DNA of 50,367 nucleotides from an uncultured Parabacteroides sp. (lineage in GTDB: Bacteria > Bacteroidota > Bacteroidia > Bacteroidales > Tannerellaceae). The notes beneath the pieces were generated by a model, which was not told where the DNA came from, made no database searches, and saw only the letters and a program-made list of their open reading frames with translations. The DNA lies in assembly GCA_934725305.1 (NCBI GenBank), contig CAKVBA010000018.1, forward strand, positions 1 to 50,367. Reading direction: 5' to 3'. This document shows positions 1 to 8,920 of the stretch, piece after piece; position 1 is the first letter of the stretch; the number at the start of each line of letters is the position of its first letter. The position numbers and the translations under genes were made by a program.

Positions 1-674
1 ACTAATAAGAATATCAGCCATGTTATATCTTCAGTCTTGATAATAACATTACCTAACAGGAACAACATAATGAATGCTATACCTATTGACCCGACATCGC
101 CAGCAAAGCACTTAGCCTTACCTTTCGGTCGGAAATTGAATATACAAAACACTATTGCCGCAATAATCGTAGTAAAGACCAGCGATTGCTCAACAAACTT
201 ACCATCAACATTTACAGCCGCTAATGGAAGTAAAACAGCTAATGAATATCCCGCCGTAATGCCATTGATACCGTCCATAAAATTAATCACATTGGTAGCT
301 CCTACATAAACGATTAATGCCACCAACACTATCCACCACATCTCCCAGTGTAATATTCCCAACTGATAGAATGCCATTACTGCCGCCGCAAATTGCGCCA
401 CCAATCTCACCGAGTCAGGCAGCGAACGAATGTCATCCACTAAACTTACTCCAGCCACAAGTGTTAATCCCACTAAGAACCACGGATATTCAAATCCGAA
501 GAATGCGCTCCACACCCAAGCACCGATTAAGAAGATGATACCACCACCACGCAACACAATCGCCGAGTGCGACGAGCGCTCGTTTGGCTTATCAATAATG
601 TTATACTTGTCCGCAATGCGGAAATAGACGAGTTCTGCCGCAAGGAGCAGAACGAAAATAATAAGATACATCAT
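1..674 (-). CDS. wecA: WecA/MraY-family UDP-GlcNAc:undecaprenyl-phosphate sugar-1-P transferase, 3' end outside window
   Basis: I translated the minus strand from ATG 674 (a second ATG is at 671) and found 224 open codons running off the left edge. Successive hydrophobic segments carry the family signatures: an Asp pair in LVDDIRS (about residues 78-84), NFMDGINGI (131-139) and FAGDVGS (190-196). These are the Mg2+ and nucleotide-binding loops of polyprenyl-phosphate N-acetylhexosamine-1-phosphate transferases. The enzyme acts at the inner membrane and starts the repeat unit on undecaprenyl phosphate. It lies 116 bp after the DGQHR gene, at the distal end of the capsule locus. GlcNAc as substrate is inferred from the nearby WbuB-like and FnlABC genes. 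The missing C-terminus prevents a full family check. Confidence 0.9.
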   Translation of the reverse strand, partial: MMYLIIFVLLLAAELVYFRIADKYNIIDKPNERSSHSAIVLRGGGIIFLIGAWVWSAFFGFEYPWFLVGLTLVAGVSLVDDIRSLPDSVRLVAQFAAAVMAFYQLGILHWEMWWIVLVALIVYVGATNVINFMDGINGITAGYSLAVLLPLAAVNVDGKFVEQSLVFTTIIAAIVFCIFNFRPKGKAKCFAGDVGSIGIAFIMLFLLGNVIIKTEDITWLIFLL

Positions 675-790
675 ATTTAATTTCTATTGATTTTTATTGA
701 AAATTAGAATAAGCGTTTTGTCTATAGTCGCTTTAAAACACAACTTAAACTATAAAAACGTTTACAAATTGCCACAGTATAGTACACTAT

Positions 791-1897
791 TTAAGGCATA
801 TCCTCCTGCACTTTACAAATAGCAAGTTTAACTAAAACATCAATAAAATCCTTATATAATTGATTTGTAGAATAGAGACCAGAAGAACCATAATTCTCAG
901 ATCTAATAGAACCATCCAATTTAGAGAGTGGTGTCAATTTTTCAATAAAGAAATCATAAGTAAATCTTTTTTCTTCCAAACCAATTGGTATATAATCTTT
1001 AAATAATCTCATCATTGCATTATAACCAGTAGTTCTGTTAAGGATTGATTTTTCATTCATCCAATCTATTGGGAATATATCCTTTAAAGCAGAAAAATAG
1101 TTATTCAATATTTTATAAACTGAAGCACTATCCCTTTGCTTGTAAAACTCCCAAAATAAATATTTACTTGCATCATAGCTAAAATCATCAAAAGATTTTT
1201 CCTCATCACCTATTATCAAATGATTTTTTATAACATACCAATCATTTTCACGATACGTCAAACCAAAAAGTGGACGTGCGAATGAGGATAGTGATATAAA
1301 ACCATTTTTTCCACATCCTAACATTTTTATACCATTATGCCAAGGTGACTCTTTTGCATAATTAAATGATTGAGCAATCTCAACCATCATTTTCCGTGGA
1401 GTATAATACTTACTATCCAATTCCAAATTCACATTAAGTGATGGATCAACTTTCGTTTGCTCCGAATTTATAGTTGAAAAAATATCTGCCTGTTGTGATA
1501 TATCCAAATCCACAAACACGGATAATACCAATTCAAAATTACCGCCTTTATAATTGTCGAATCCTGCCAAACGATGCTGTCCATCTATAATTGTAAATGT
1601 ATCATCATTTACTTTTAACGACAAAACATCATCAGTCTGATCAACTATGTTACTTCTTGATACATTAACGATTATTGAATTTGGAAAAGTTGCGAAAACA
1701 GTTGTAATATACTTTTTTATTTGATTTACCTTATCATTCTTCAACTCTCTTTGTATACCAAGCACCTCATCATCTTCTGTAATATGCCTTCTATCAACTT
1801 TCGACATAGCCCACAAAGCAGAATATGAAATTTTGGTAATATAAAATCTTCCTATGGGTTGCTCAACCGTAAGAATATGTAAATCTATCGTATTCAT
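791..1897 (-). CDS. DGQHR-domain protein (DndB/DpdB-like, ParB-like fold)
   Basis: This 368-residue protein carries the diagnostic DGQHR motif at about residues 105-109 (context TIIDGQHRLAGF), followed by FSTINSEQTKVDPS (140-153). Both are hallmarks of the DGQHR family. Known members include DndB, a regulator of DNA phosphorothioation, and DpdB of the 7-deazapurine DNA modification system. No dnd or dpd modification genes are visible nearby, so a role in DNA modification is not established. It is the last gene of a four-gene cassette: its ATG overlaps the stop of the membrane-protein gene by 4 bp, implying translational coupling. The family call is firm and the function is open. Confidence 0.8.
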   Translation of the reverse strand: MNTIDLHILTVEQPIGRFYITKISYSALWAMSKVDRRHITEDDEVLGIQRELKNDKVNQIKKYITTVFATFPNSIIVNVSRSNIVDQTDDVLSLKVNDDTFTIIDGQHRLAGFDNYKGGNFELVLSVFVDLDISQQADIFSTINSEQTKVDPSLNVNLELDSKYYTPRKMMVEIAQSFNYAKESPWHNGIKMLGCGKNGFISLSSFARPLFGLTYRENDWYVIKNHLIIGDEEKSFDDFSYDASKYLFWEFYKQRDSASVYKILNNYFSALKDIFPIDWMNEKSILNRTTGYNAMMRLFKDYIPIGLEEKRFTYDFFIEKLTPLSKLDGSIRSENYGSSGLYSTNQLYKDFIDVLVKLAICKVQEDMP

Positions 1898-2409
1898 AAC
1901 TGAATTGTTTTACCATTAACCTTTGTACTTGTTTTCTCATTCCCCGCTTTTGCTGTCTGTAACCTCTGAGCTTTAACTTCATCATATTTACTAATAAGGC
2001 CAAATATTATCGCAAAGACAAGAGTTGCAAACGTACCATATTTATAAAGAGACAGCTGAAAAATCTGTATTCCCATTGTAATTTCAACCATTGATATAGC
2101 AAAAAAGATAATTGTTACAACGTAACAAAGGATAGTAACAATTCGCAACAATCGCTTATTACAACTTTCTGAATTAACCACTAATAATACGGCCGTATAT
2201 AAAGAGGCATTTGTTACTAACAAGATATTTAAAATATCAATAGATAACATAAAGTTTTCCAATCTTATACCCCAAATTATTAATATTTGGATAATAGGGA
2301 AAAGATAGGTCATAATGAACCAAATGAATGATTCCTTTATTGTTGAAGGTAAATTCTTAAAGAATAATACCAGCGATTCACATTGTTTATAATCCTTGAT
2401 AGATTTCAT
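1894..2409 (-). CDS. Small four-TM membrane protein of the DGQHR cassette
   Basis: I do not recognise a family for this 171-residue protein. Four hydrophobic stretches are visible at about residues 28-47, 53-78, 87-110 and 124-140. A basic, hydrophilic C-terminal tail (about 141-171) follows and is probably cytosolic. The gene starts inside the end of the ASCH gene (23-bp overlap) and its stop overlaps the DGQHR start by 4 bp, so it is almost certainly made together with them. Small multi-TM proteins in accessory cassettes can be membrane-perturbing effectors, but nothing in this sequence proves that. It does not resemble a capsule transport protein. Confidence 0.6.
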   Translation of the reverse strand: MKSIKDYKQCESLVLFFKNLPSTIKESFIWFIMTYLFPIIQILIIWGIRLENFMLSIDILNILLVTNASLYTAVLLVVNSESCNKRLLRIVTILCYVVTIIFFAISMVEITMGIQIFQLSLYKYGTFATLVFAIIFGLISKYDEVKAQRLQTAKAGNEKTSTKVNGKTIQL

Positions 2410-2788
2410 AAATAAAAGAATTCACGTATATAAACGATTGAGGTGCTTTAAAATCAGGAATCAACAACTTAGGATTAATTCCTTTAGTATATTCCTTACA
2501 ATTCCTTATTTTCAATGCTACGCCCTTATTTTTGCCTTTATAATACTTTTCAAAAAAAGTCTTACTAACTCCAGATTGTTCTTTTGTCTGCCTCCAAATA
2601 GCCTCAGGTGTATCACATATAATCCGCTCTATTTTAAACTCACCAACAATCTTACAAATTGGGCTACTAGCATAAATATATACGGCTTCTACTTTTTGCT
2701 TAAAGACAACTTTGCGATATTCGTACTTTTTTTCACCAGAAAATATTTTTTCCACATATTCCGGTTTAATCGACAATATAATGTTCAT
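2387..2788 (-). CDS. ASCH-domain (PUA-like) protein
   Basis: This compact 133-residue protein begins LSIKPEYVEKIFSGEKKYEYRK-like, the N-terminal strand and loop typical of ASCH domains (PUA-like beta barrels thought to bind RNA or modified nucleotides). The remainder fits a single domain, with an EFKIERIICD strand and a conserved Trp in AIWRQT. The C-terminal domain of the preceding gene opens with a very similar IKPEY motif, so the cassette encodes two related PUA-like modules. It overlaps both the upstream gene (23 bp) and the downstream membrane-protein gene (23 bp). The ligand is unknown. Confidence 0.72.
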   Translation of the reverse strand: MNIILSIKPEYVEKIFSGEKKYEYRKVVFKQKVEAVYIYASSPICKIVGEFKIERIICDTPEAIWRQTKEQSGVSKTFFEKYYKGKNKGVALKIRNCKEYTKGINPKLLIPDFKAPQSFIYVNSFIYEIYQGL

Positions 2789-3830
2789 CTATTTCTCCTA
2801 ATTTGAGTAGTTTTTCAAATTGAATATCCTCTAACTTAAAGAATCCCCAATACTTAGGATTTATTCCTACCTGTTCTTTCATCGTCTTATTTATTACCTT
2901 CTTAGTAAATGCTATATTATACAGCATCTTGATTACTGTAAAATTAGGTTTAAACTTATACCATTTACGCAAATCGTTCTCTGAGAAGACAGAATACCGA
3001 TTGGTATATTTTACGAACTCATCAACATTAAAAAAATCATTAACACATTTTATTTCACAGACTGTACAAACAGAAGTACATACACTGCGGTATGCCGCAA
3101 ATCCTTTATCATCAGCTGTTCTGTATATAACCAACTTATCGCCTTGTTTTAGTTCGTTTATACCCTTCATCCAGCACAAATATATTTTATATATACTATT
3201 GGTTTCTGATACATCTTGTATCAAGTCATATTTTGCTTCACTCTTCAAGATCGAATCAGGAAAGAGATGAGTATGATACTCCGGCTTGATGGCAAGCACA
3301 TATTTGTTACCTCGCTCACGTACAAAAGGATAGTCTTTTAAAATATTATTAGTTATAGTCTTCATGTCTTTCACTAAAACATATTCACTATCTCTTCCGT
3401 CATGGGGTTTGTCTGCAATGTGAGAAAAACCATATTTCTCAAACATTTGAATGAGCTTCTTCAATTCCTCTGTAGGAAACATAGTTACATATACTTCTTC
3501 TACTCCCTCTGTAATCGCAGTATCCATAATCTTCTTTATAAATCGCTCACCTCGAGACGTATGACGATTATCATTGTCCACTTTAAAAGTGCCAACTTTT
3601 AAACGCTTTTTCTTAGATAATACAGGCTGTACATCGAACAACTCTTCATCCTCAACTTTCATATATAAAAAGTCCATCAATGCACCATTTATATAATATG
3701 TATAAGCCTTGGCTCCCATTTCGGATTTTTTCTTGAACCAACGATCAAACTCTGGATAACTTGCTCTAAGAGAATCGAAAAATGTATCAGCTAAATCTAT
3801 ATCCGAGAAATTCTTTAATTGTAAATCCAT
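2766..3830 (-). CDS. GNAT acetyltransferase fused to C-terminal ASCH/EVE-like domain
   Basis: This 354-residue protein appears to have two domains. The N-terminal half (about 40-155) looks like a GNAT N-acetyltransferase: an RHTSRGERFIKKIM segment (about 89-102) at the acetyl-CoA loop and helix, and FEKYGFSHI (130-138) as the usual late strand. The C-terminal half (about 176-354) begins YVLAIKPEYHTHLFP, matching the opening of the ASCH protein encoded next. GNAT-ASCH fusions are known and are thought to act on RNA or nucleotide substrates. It is the first gene of the four-gene cassette, after a 141-bp gap from the WbuB-like gene. The GNAT call is moderate and the PUA-like call is moderate to good. 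Confidence 0.65.
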   Translation of the reverse strand: MDLQLKNFSDIDLADTFFDSLRASYPEFDRWFKKKSEMGAKAYTYYINGALMDFLYMKVEDEELFDVQPVLSKKKRLKVGTFKVDNDNRHTSRGERFIKKIMDTAITEGVEEVYVTMFPTEELKKLIQMFEKYGFSHIADKPHDGRDSEYVLVKDMKTITNNILKDYPFVRERGNKYVLAIKPEYHTHLFPDSILKSEAKYDLIQDVSETNSIYKIYLCWMKGINELKQGDKLVIYRTADDKGFAAYRSVCTSVCTVCEIKCVNDFFNVDEFVKYTNRYSVFSENDLRKWYKFKPNFTVIKMLYNIAFTKKVINKTMKEQVGINPKYWGFFKLEDIQFEKLLKLGEIDEHYIVD

Positions 3831-3971
3831 AAAAATATTGTTTTTTAGGCAGTTACTTATTTAGTTTCAATTAGATTTTGTCTCGTTTCTAATACTAACA
3901 TTTCGCAAAATTCGATTAGATTTTAAAATCATAACACTTGCCAATTTGAAAGCAAGCATAACATATAATGA

Positions 3972-5207
3972 TTACAATCCCATTATCTCATCCAATTTCT
4001 TCAAGCATTCATCTTTGGTGAAGAATTTATCATAATATGCTTTCCCTTTTTGTCCCTTTACCGTTAATTCTTGTCTGTCTGTTTGAGAAAGAGTAATTAC
4101 AAGTTTCGCTAACCCATCGGCATCCCCAGCCTTAACATTCCATCCACATTCAGCAGCCTTTATCACTTCTCCACCTTCCCCATTAAGCACAGCTATGATA
4201 GGGCGTTCCGCTGCCATATACGAGGCTATCTTGGCAGGAGAATACATATTGAACAATGGAGAATCAGTCAAAGACACAAGCATGGCATCCGCCTTTTCAA
4301 AGAACATTGGCATTGTTTCCGACGGGAAACGTCCAAGAGTTATCACAGTGTCATCCAAACCATTGTCTTTTACAAAAGAGCGAATCCAATCCAAACGTCT
4401 ACCATCACCAACAATCACCCATTTGATATTCTTGTGTTCCTTTATCTTCAATGCTGCTTGCATGTTGCATTCCATACCATGAGCCTCACCTACAGCACCA
4501 GCAAACATTACGATAAAGTTAGAACCGTTTGACAGTTCCTGCAATGTATTAGGAAGAGTAAATTCCGACTTTGTTGTACCAGATGTTCCGTCACTCCATT
4601 GTGGGTAATAAATAATCTTTTCTTTATAATCACCATACTTCAATATGCTCTTGTCAAAACTCTTTGAAGAAGTGAGTATTTTATCAGAATTTTTATATTC
4701 ACTCTTCACAAACCAGTCAAAGAAACCAAGTATATATTTATTGTTTACACCTCCAGCAGCCGTCAAACTCTCAGGCCAAAGGTCAAGCACCCAAGTATAA
4801 AGAGGAACCTTCCTCATTTTCTTGTACAAAACTGCTGGACTTGACATCATAACAGGCGACAACTGCTGACAGAATACCATATCATACTTATGCCATAGTG
4901 CATGAAAGAACATCCATATCCATCCGACAATCAGATAACTGAAATAATTCAGTATCAGCATAATCTTATTGTCCTCTCCACGAGGTACTATTGGCAAATG
5001 CGTCACCTTTACCCCATTAATCATTTCATGTCGTTTCTTAAATAACCCATACCCGGGAAAAAACTTACCCTTTGGGTAATTAGGTATTCCTGTCACAACA
5101 TGTACATCATGCCCCTCTTCTGCCAAATGAAAGGCGATATCATTACCACGAAATGTCTCTGGGTAAAAGTATTGGCATACAAAAAGTAATTTCTTCTTTT
5201 TGTTCAT
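3972..5207 (-). CDS. wbuB: GT4 glycosyltransferase, WbuB/WcaI-like, probable L-FucNAc transferase
   Basis: This 411-residue GT-B enzyme opens with LLFVCQYFYPETFRGNDIA and GHDVHVVTGIPNYPKG, the N-terminal pattern of WbuB/WcaI-type family 4 transferases. The C-terminal half has MFAGAVGEAHGMECNMQAA, VGDGRR and SPAKIASYMAAERPIIAV, the donor-binding part. In E. coli loci with fnlABC and wecA, WbuB adds L-FucNAc to GlcNAc-PP-undecaprenol. This locus has the same set (capE/F/G at 25-29 kb and WecA at the left end), so it is the best candidate for the second sugar. The acceptor and linkage are inferred. Start codon ATG 5207 follows a short AT-rich spacer after the caspase gene. Confidence 0.8.
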   Translation of the reverse strand: MNKKKKLLFVCQYFYPETFRGNDIAFHLAEEGHDVHVVTGIPNYPKGKFFPGYGLFKKRHEMINGVKVTHLPIVPRGEDNKIMLILNYFSYLIVGWIWMFFHALWHKYDMVFCQQLSPVMMSSPAVLYKKMRKVPLYTWVLDLWPESLTAAGGVNNKYILGFFDWFVKSEYKNSDKILTSSKSFDKSILKYGDYKEKIIYYPQWSDGTSGTTKSEFTLPNTLQELSNGSNFIVMFAGAVGEAHGMECNMQAALKIKEHKNIKWVIVGDGRRLDWIRSFVKDNGLDDTVITLGRFPSETMPMFFEKADAMLVSLTDSPLFNMYSPAKIASYMAAERPIIAVLNGEGGEVIKAAECGWNVKAGDADGLAKLVITLSQTDRQELTVKGQKGKAYYDKFFTKDECLKKLDEIMGL

Positions 5208-5280
5208 ATATTATTAAAAATTCAGTTATTACAAAACGTCTAAAAAACGACACTTCTGCCACTGTTATTAATACTTATTT

Positions 5281-6759
5281 TTAATGCAAATCTTGCAACT
5301 TCTTCAAACCAACTGAAAAATAGAATTTATCCTTGCATTCTGGCTTGTTTGTAATGATTTTTAATCTGCTACTTGGTATACAAAAAGCCTTGCTTATTAT
5401 AGAACTAAGAGTCTCAAAAGACATTTTTCCTAATGCTCCATAATATATTGGTAAGGTATCAGAATCCAACAATTCCGTTGTGTCATGCTTTACCGAAATA
5501 ATTCTTTCTACACCTTCATCTCCCCATGATTGCGAAACATTATCAGATTGTACTTGGATATTTATTGCTACCATCGGAGTATTTCTTGATGGGATAAACA
5601 ACAAATTCTGTTCAAATGGTTTGAGAACTTTCTCTATAAAATCAAAAGAACATGCCAATTCTTTTCGTTCTATCCATTTCAGAAATGTGTCAAGATATTC
5701 AATGTTTGCATCACTATACTCAAACATTCCTTCATGGTTGAAATACATCTCAAACAACATACCGTCAAAGAACGGATTTTCCTTACCTGTATAGTAATAA
5801 GCTATTTCATTTGCTTTTTCCACATAAGCCTGACATTCAAAACAATTGGCGAATGCTGCCCACATAACCAACCGGCCCAAAAGGAAAATCTCTTCTCGAG
5901 TATATTCTTTTGGATTTATTTGTTTTATTTTCCTCAACGCACTCCTTTGTTTATCGAATGTGCCAGACAACAAATCCTCTTTCAACTGGTTTATATGAGA
6001 TTCTACAGGCCAATTGTCATACTTAATAGCCTCATCGGGATAGCCAACAGACATAGAATGTATCAACATACCAGCATTAAAGCAAAATTTCCCTATTAAT
6101 GAAGTATGCTCCCAACTTGTTTGTTTTCCACCAGTCAAAGAATACACCGTTGTGCGAACCTGTTTAAAGAAATCCTCAATTTGAAGTCCTTTTGTTTTCA
6201 TATGCTGAAGAAGCGCTCCTGTATATATGCTGTTATTACCCATACCACCATCCATAGCCGTTTCTCCAGGTGAGGTGGAATAAGCTATCAATGTTCCTTG
6301 TGGGGCAAATACCGGAGCAAGGTTTGTCGATGCGATTCCTCTTCCCGTACCATAAGGATTATTTCTGCAAGCGTCTATAATCTGAATATTCATCTTGCAG
6401 CCCGTACTGTGCATATCATTTACGATACTCTGAAGATCGAATGTTGAATGTTCTATGGCTGTCTTATTCGCTACTGCCGAATCTATTAGCAGAAGATAGT
6501 TTTTACCTTCAAATTCCACTCCATGACCAGCAAAATAAAATAAGCCTACATTGAAACTACTTAGCTCTCTACTGAATTTACCAAATTCAGTAATAAAATT
6601 CATAAAGTCAATATCATATGATTCTTTCACATAAAAGCCCAAAGTCTTAAGCTCTGCAGCTATAGCTTTTGCATCATATACTGCATTTGACAATTTGTTG
6701 GCTTGTTGGTATTCATTTACACCAACCACATAAGCAAGTCCTCTATATTGATTCTCCAT
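5281..6759 (-). CDS. Caspase-family (metacaspase-like, C14) protease inside the capsule locus
   Basis: This 492-residue protein has an N-terminal peptidase C14 domain (about 1-235). The opening reads GLAYVVGVNEYQQANKLSNA, the catalytic His is in FYFAGHGVEF (His79) and the catalytic Cys in IIDACRNNPYGTG (Cys131). A later Ser/Thr-rich STSPGETAMDG loop matches the substrate region. The C-terminal 250 residues show no domain I recognise and no transmembrane segment. Bacterial caspase-like proteins appear in signalling and in abortive-infection systems, usually with a partner that activates them. Here the neighbours on both sides are glycosyltransferases, so any partner is not adjacent. Both catalytic residues are present, so it should be active. 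It may be cargo co-transcribed with the capsule. Confidence 0.85.
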   Translation of the reverse strand: MENQYRGLAYVVGVNEYQQANKLSNAVYDAKAIAAELKTLGFYVKESYDIDFMNFITEFGKFSRELSSFNVGLFYFAGHGVEFEGKNYLLLIDSAVANKTAIEHSTFDLQSIVNDMHSTGCKMNIQIIDACRNNPYGTGRGIASTNLAPVFAPQGTLIAYSTSPGETAMDGGMGNNSIYTGALLQHMKTKGLQIEDFFKQVRTTVYSLTGGKQTSWEHTSLIGKFCFNAGMLIHSMSVGYPDEAIKYDNWPVESHINQLKEDLLSGTFDKQRSALRKIKQINPKEYTREEIFLLGRLVMWAAFANCFECQAYVEKANEIAYYYTGKENPFFDGMLFEMYFNHEGMFEYSDANIEYLDTFLKWIERKELACSFDFIEKVLKPFEQNLLFIPSRNTPMVAINIQVQSDNVSQSWGDEGVERIISVKHDTTELLDSDTLPIYYGALGKMSFETLSSIISKAFCIPSSRLKIITNKPECKDKFYFSVGLKKLQDLH

Positions 6760-6781
6760 TTTCTATATTAGCTCTACAATC

Positions 6782-8002
6782 TTAAAGCAAACTTTTATAC
6801 AACTCTACATATTTATTAAAACAATCATTTTTGTTATACTTCTCACTAACAAGACATATACAATCATTTGTATATGCAGATTTGCCATTAATACGTATTA
6901 TCTGTATAGCTTGGTATGCAGCTTTTATATCCTTGTTTGGTACAACAAACCCTGTATCTGGAGTAATTAAAGATGGAGGTGCAGTATTATCATAAACAAC
7001 AGCAGGGGTACCACAAGCGTAACCTTCTATAATGGTAAGACCAAAGGTTTCTGCTAAAGAGAAAGAACAAATAACATCTGCACGTGTGTAAAGGGCAGCA
7101 AGTTCTTGCTGATTATTAGTTCTATTAATCCCAATTATATTCATAGGAAGATCTTTTGCAATTTCATTCGAAACCCCGACAAGTACTATTACCTCGTCTT
7201 CTCTTAACATCTTACTCATTGCCTTGTAGTCGTCCAACCCCTTATCGCCACTCTTCCATTGTGACGATACTGCCATTATTACAAATTTACCTTCAAATCT
7301 ATCTATACATTCCTTATTTTCTATACAATCCATTTTGGTTGGACGAAACACTTGCGTATCAACACCATTAGGAATCACCTTGATAGTCTTATCTTTTAAG
7401 AATGACTTTTGAACATTGTCGCACACCCATTTTGATACTGGGACTATAACTATGTTCTCGTTCGCAGTAAAGAGCTGTCTTTTTAAGAGATAATTCCTTC
7501 GAGTACGTTTAATAAGTGGCAATAATTTACCTTTAGTGTAAGGACAATCATTGCACTCTGTCTGAAACTTATGACAATTTGCTTGCACAAAATGAGAGCA
7601 ATGGCCTGTTATAGCCCAAAAATCATGAAACGTCCATACAATCTTAATATTTGTTTGATTGAGATACTCAAATAAAATCTTGTAATTCAACCAATGATCA
7701 TGTATGTTATGCAAATGAATAATATCAGGTTGAATTTTTTCAATCTTCTTCAATAAGTGCCTTGTTGCTCTACGTGAAGCAAGTCCTTCGTTATCAAATA
7801 AAATATTTTCAGCATAGTGTGCATATACATCAAATTTATTAGATGGTCCAGCAATAATAGAAGAGTCTGATAAATTGCTATACCGACCATAGGCAAAATA
7901 CGTTTCCCATCCATTAGCACGAGCATAACAATTGCAACTCTCTGCAATTTTGCCAGTTGACCCCCAGTTAGAGGTTACGTTTATTTGTAATACTTTAGGC
8001 AT
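6782..8002 (-). CDS. GT4-family glycosyltransferase
   Basis: This 406-residue enzyme begins MPKVLQINVTSNWGSTGKIAE, typical of WcaC-like family 4 transferases. It continues with DIIHLHNIHDHWLNY and WTFHDFWAITGHCSHF followed by a Cys-containing segment (CHKFQTECNDCP), often seen in this subgroup. The donor half contains IPNGVDTQVFRPT, SFSLAETFGLTIIEGYACGTPAVVYD and the late EX7E region. It works in the cytoplasm on lipid-linked repeat units. Sugar and linkage cannot be read from the sequence. It lies between the polysaccharide deacetylase and the caspase gene with only 22 bp to the latter, so these genes are likely co-transcribed. Confidence 0.85.
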   Translation of the reverse strand: MPKVLQINVTSNWGSTGKIAESCNCYARANGWETYFAYGRYSNLSDSSIIAGPSNKFDVYAHYAENILFDNEGLASRRATRHLLKKIEKIQPDIIHLHNIHDHWLNYKILFEYLNQTNIKIVWTFHDFWAITGHCSHFVQANCHKFQTECNDCPYTKGKLLPLIKRTRRNYLLKRQLFTANENIVIVPVSKWVCDNVQKSFLKDKTIKVIPNGVDTQVFRPTKMDCIENKECIDRFEGKFVIMAVSSQWKSGDKGLDDYKAMSKMLREDEVIVLVGVSNEIAKDLPMNIIGINRTNNQQELAALYTRADVICSFSLAETFGLTIIEGYACGTPAVVYDNTAPPSLITPDTGFVVPNKDIKAAYQAIQIIRINGKSAYTNDCICLVSEKYNKNDCFNKYVELYKSLL

Positions 8003-8170
8003 ATTTCCGTTTTTATACTTTTAAGTACAAACCTTTCTTCAAAAGAAGAATATTATATATTTATTGTTATCAATCTGCTATTATAAAGAAAATGGGAAAC
8101 CTTTTTATGTCCATTCGACATATACATACGAAGCAACTATTATTCGTCATCTAAATAACACTATTTTTTA

Positions 8171-8920
8171 TTAATTCTTATGATGCAATTTTATATAATG
8201 GCCGGCCAAAATCGCCAAGCCTCCACGAAGAATCATCTTAACCTCCCATGGCGTAGCAAATTGACAAAGGTTTCGTCTACGCATACCAAACACTTTATCC
8301 TCAAAATTTCCAGGAATACAACTATAGACCTCAGAATAATCATACTTCTTTAATTCGTCCAATAAATGATTGGAAAAAAAGCCTAAAGGTAAGCACATAC
8401 CTGATATTTTTTTTGACAACAATTTTGATAGATAAGCTTTTGATTCACCTAGTTCCTTCTTCAGTTCTTCATCGTTTTTATGCGTCAACTCATCGTGCGT
8501 CCATGAGTGACACTCAAAAACGAAGCCATTTGCTTGTAGTTCTCTTATCTCATGTTCATTCAAAATACCCTTATCAGTCTTTCCGATGTAATCCACTGGA
8601 AGAAAAATTGTTGGATAGATTTTATTATCATAAAAGTATTGTCTATTCTCCCAAATTCCACGAAAACCATCGTCCAACAAGATAGCAACTTCACCATCTG
8701 GATTAGAAATATTACGAACAATCTTATATCCCTCTTTTCTTATAACCTCAATGTGTTTTTTAAAAAGTTCGATATCAGTTCCCATAACATCTCCAGAATC
8801 CAATGAGCGATAGCCCTCTCCATGGCATATGTCATGATAATATAGCAATTTACTTTTGTGATTACAGTATATCATGCTGCTCATCCACATCATTAGATGC
8901 TTTATTAATTGTTTTATCAT
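8171..8920 (-). CDS. NodB-type polysaccharide deacetylase
   Basis: I take ATG 8920 as the start. It overlaps the stop of the upstream glycosyltransferase by 4 bp and is preceded by a GAAGGTGAAAG Shine-Dalgarno-like stretch; an in-frame ATG at 8953 looks less likely. The 249-residue product carries the NodB metal site: an Asp pair in LLDDGFRG (83-84) and two His residues in ECHSWTHDEL (138 and 142). No clear signal peptide is seen, so it probably acts in the cytoplasm or has an internal anchor near residues 5-18. Carbohydrate esterase family 4 members remove N-acetyl groups. In a capsule locus this would modify a hexosamine in the repeat unit or its precursor. Confidence 0.8.
   Translation of the reverse strand: MIKQLIKHLMMWMSSMIYCNHKSKLLYYHDICHGEGYRSLDSGDVMGTDIELFKKHIEVIRKEGYKIVRNISNPDGEVAILLDDGFRGIWENRQYFYDNKIYPTIFLPVDYIGKTDKGILNEHEIRELQANGFVFECHSWTHDELTHKNDEELKKELGESKAYLSKLLSKKISGMCLPLGFFSNHLLDELKKYDYSEVYSCIPGNFEDKVFGMRRRNLCQFATPWEVKMILRGGLAILAGHYIKLHHKN

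Noticed and set aside
791..1897. A complete Dnd or Dpd DNA-modification system
   Set aside because: Only the DGQHR protein is present; no cysteine desulfurase, PAPS reductase-like, ATPase/nuclease or TGT-like genes lie nearby.
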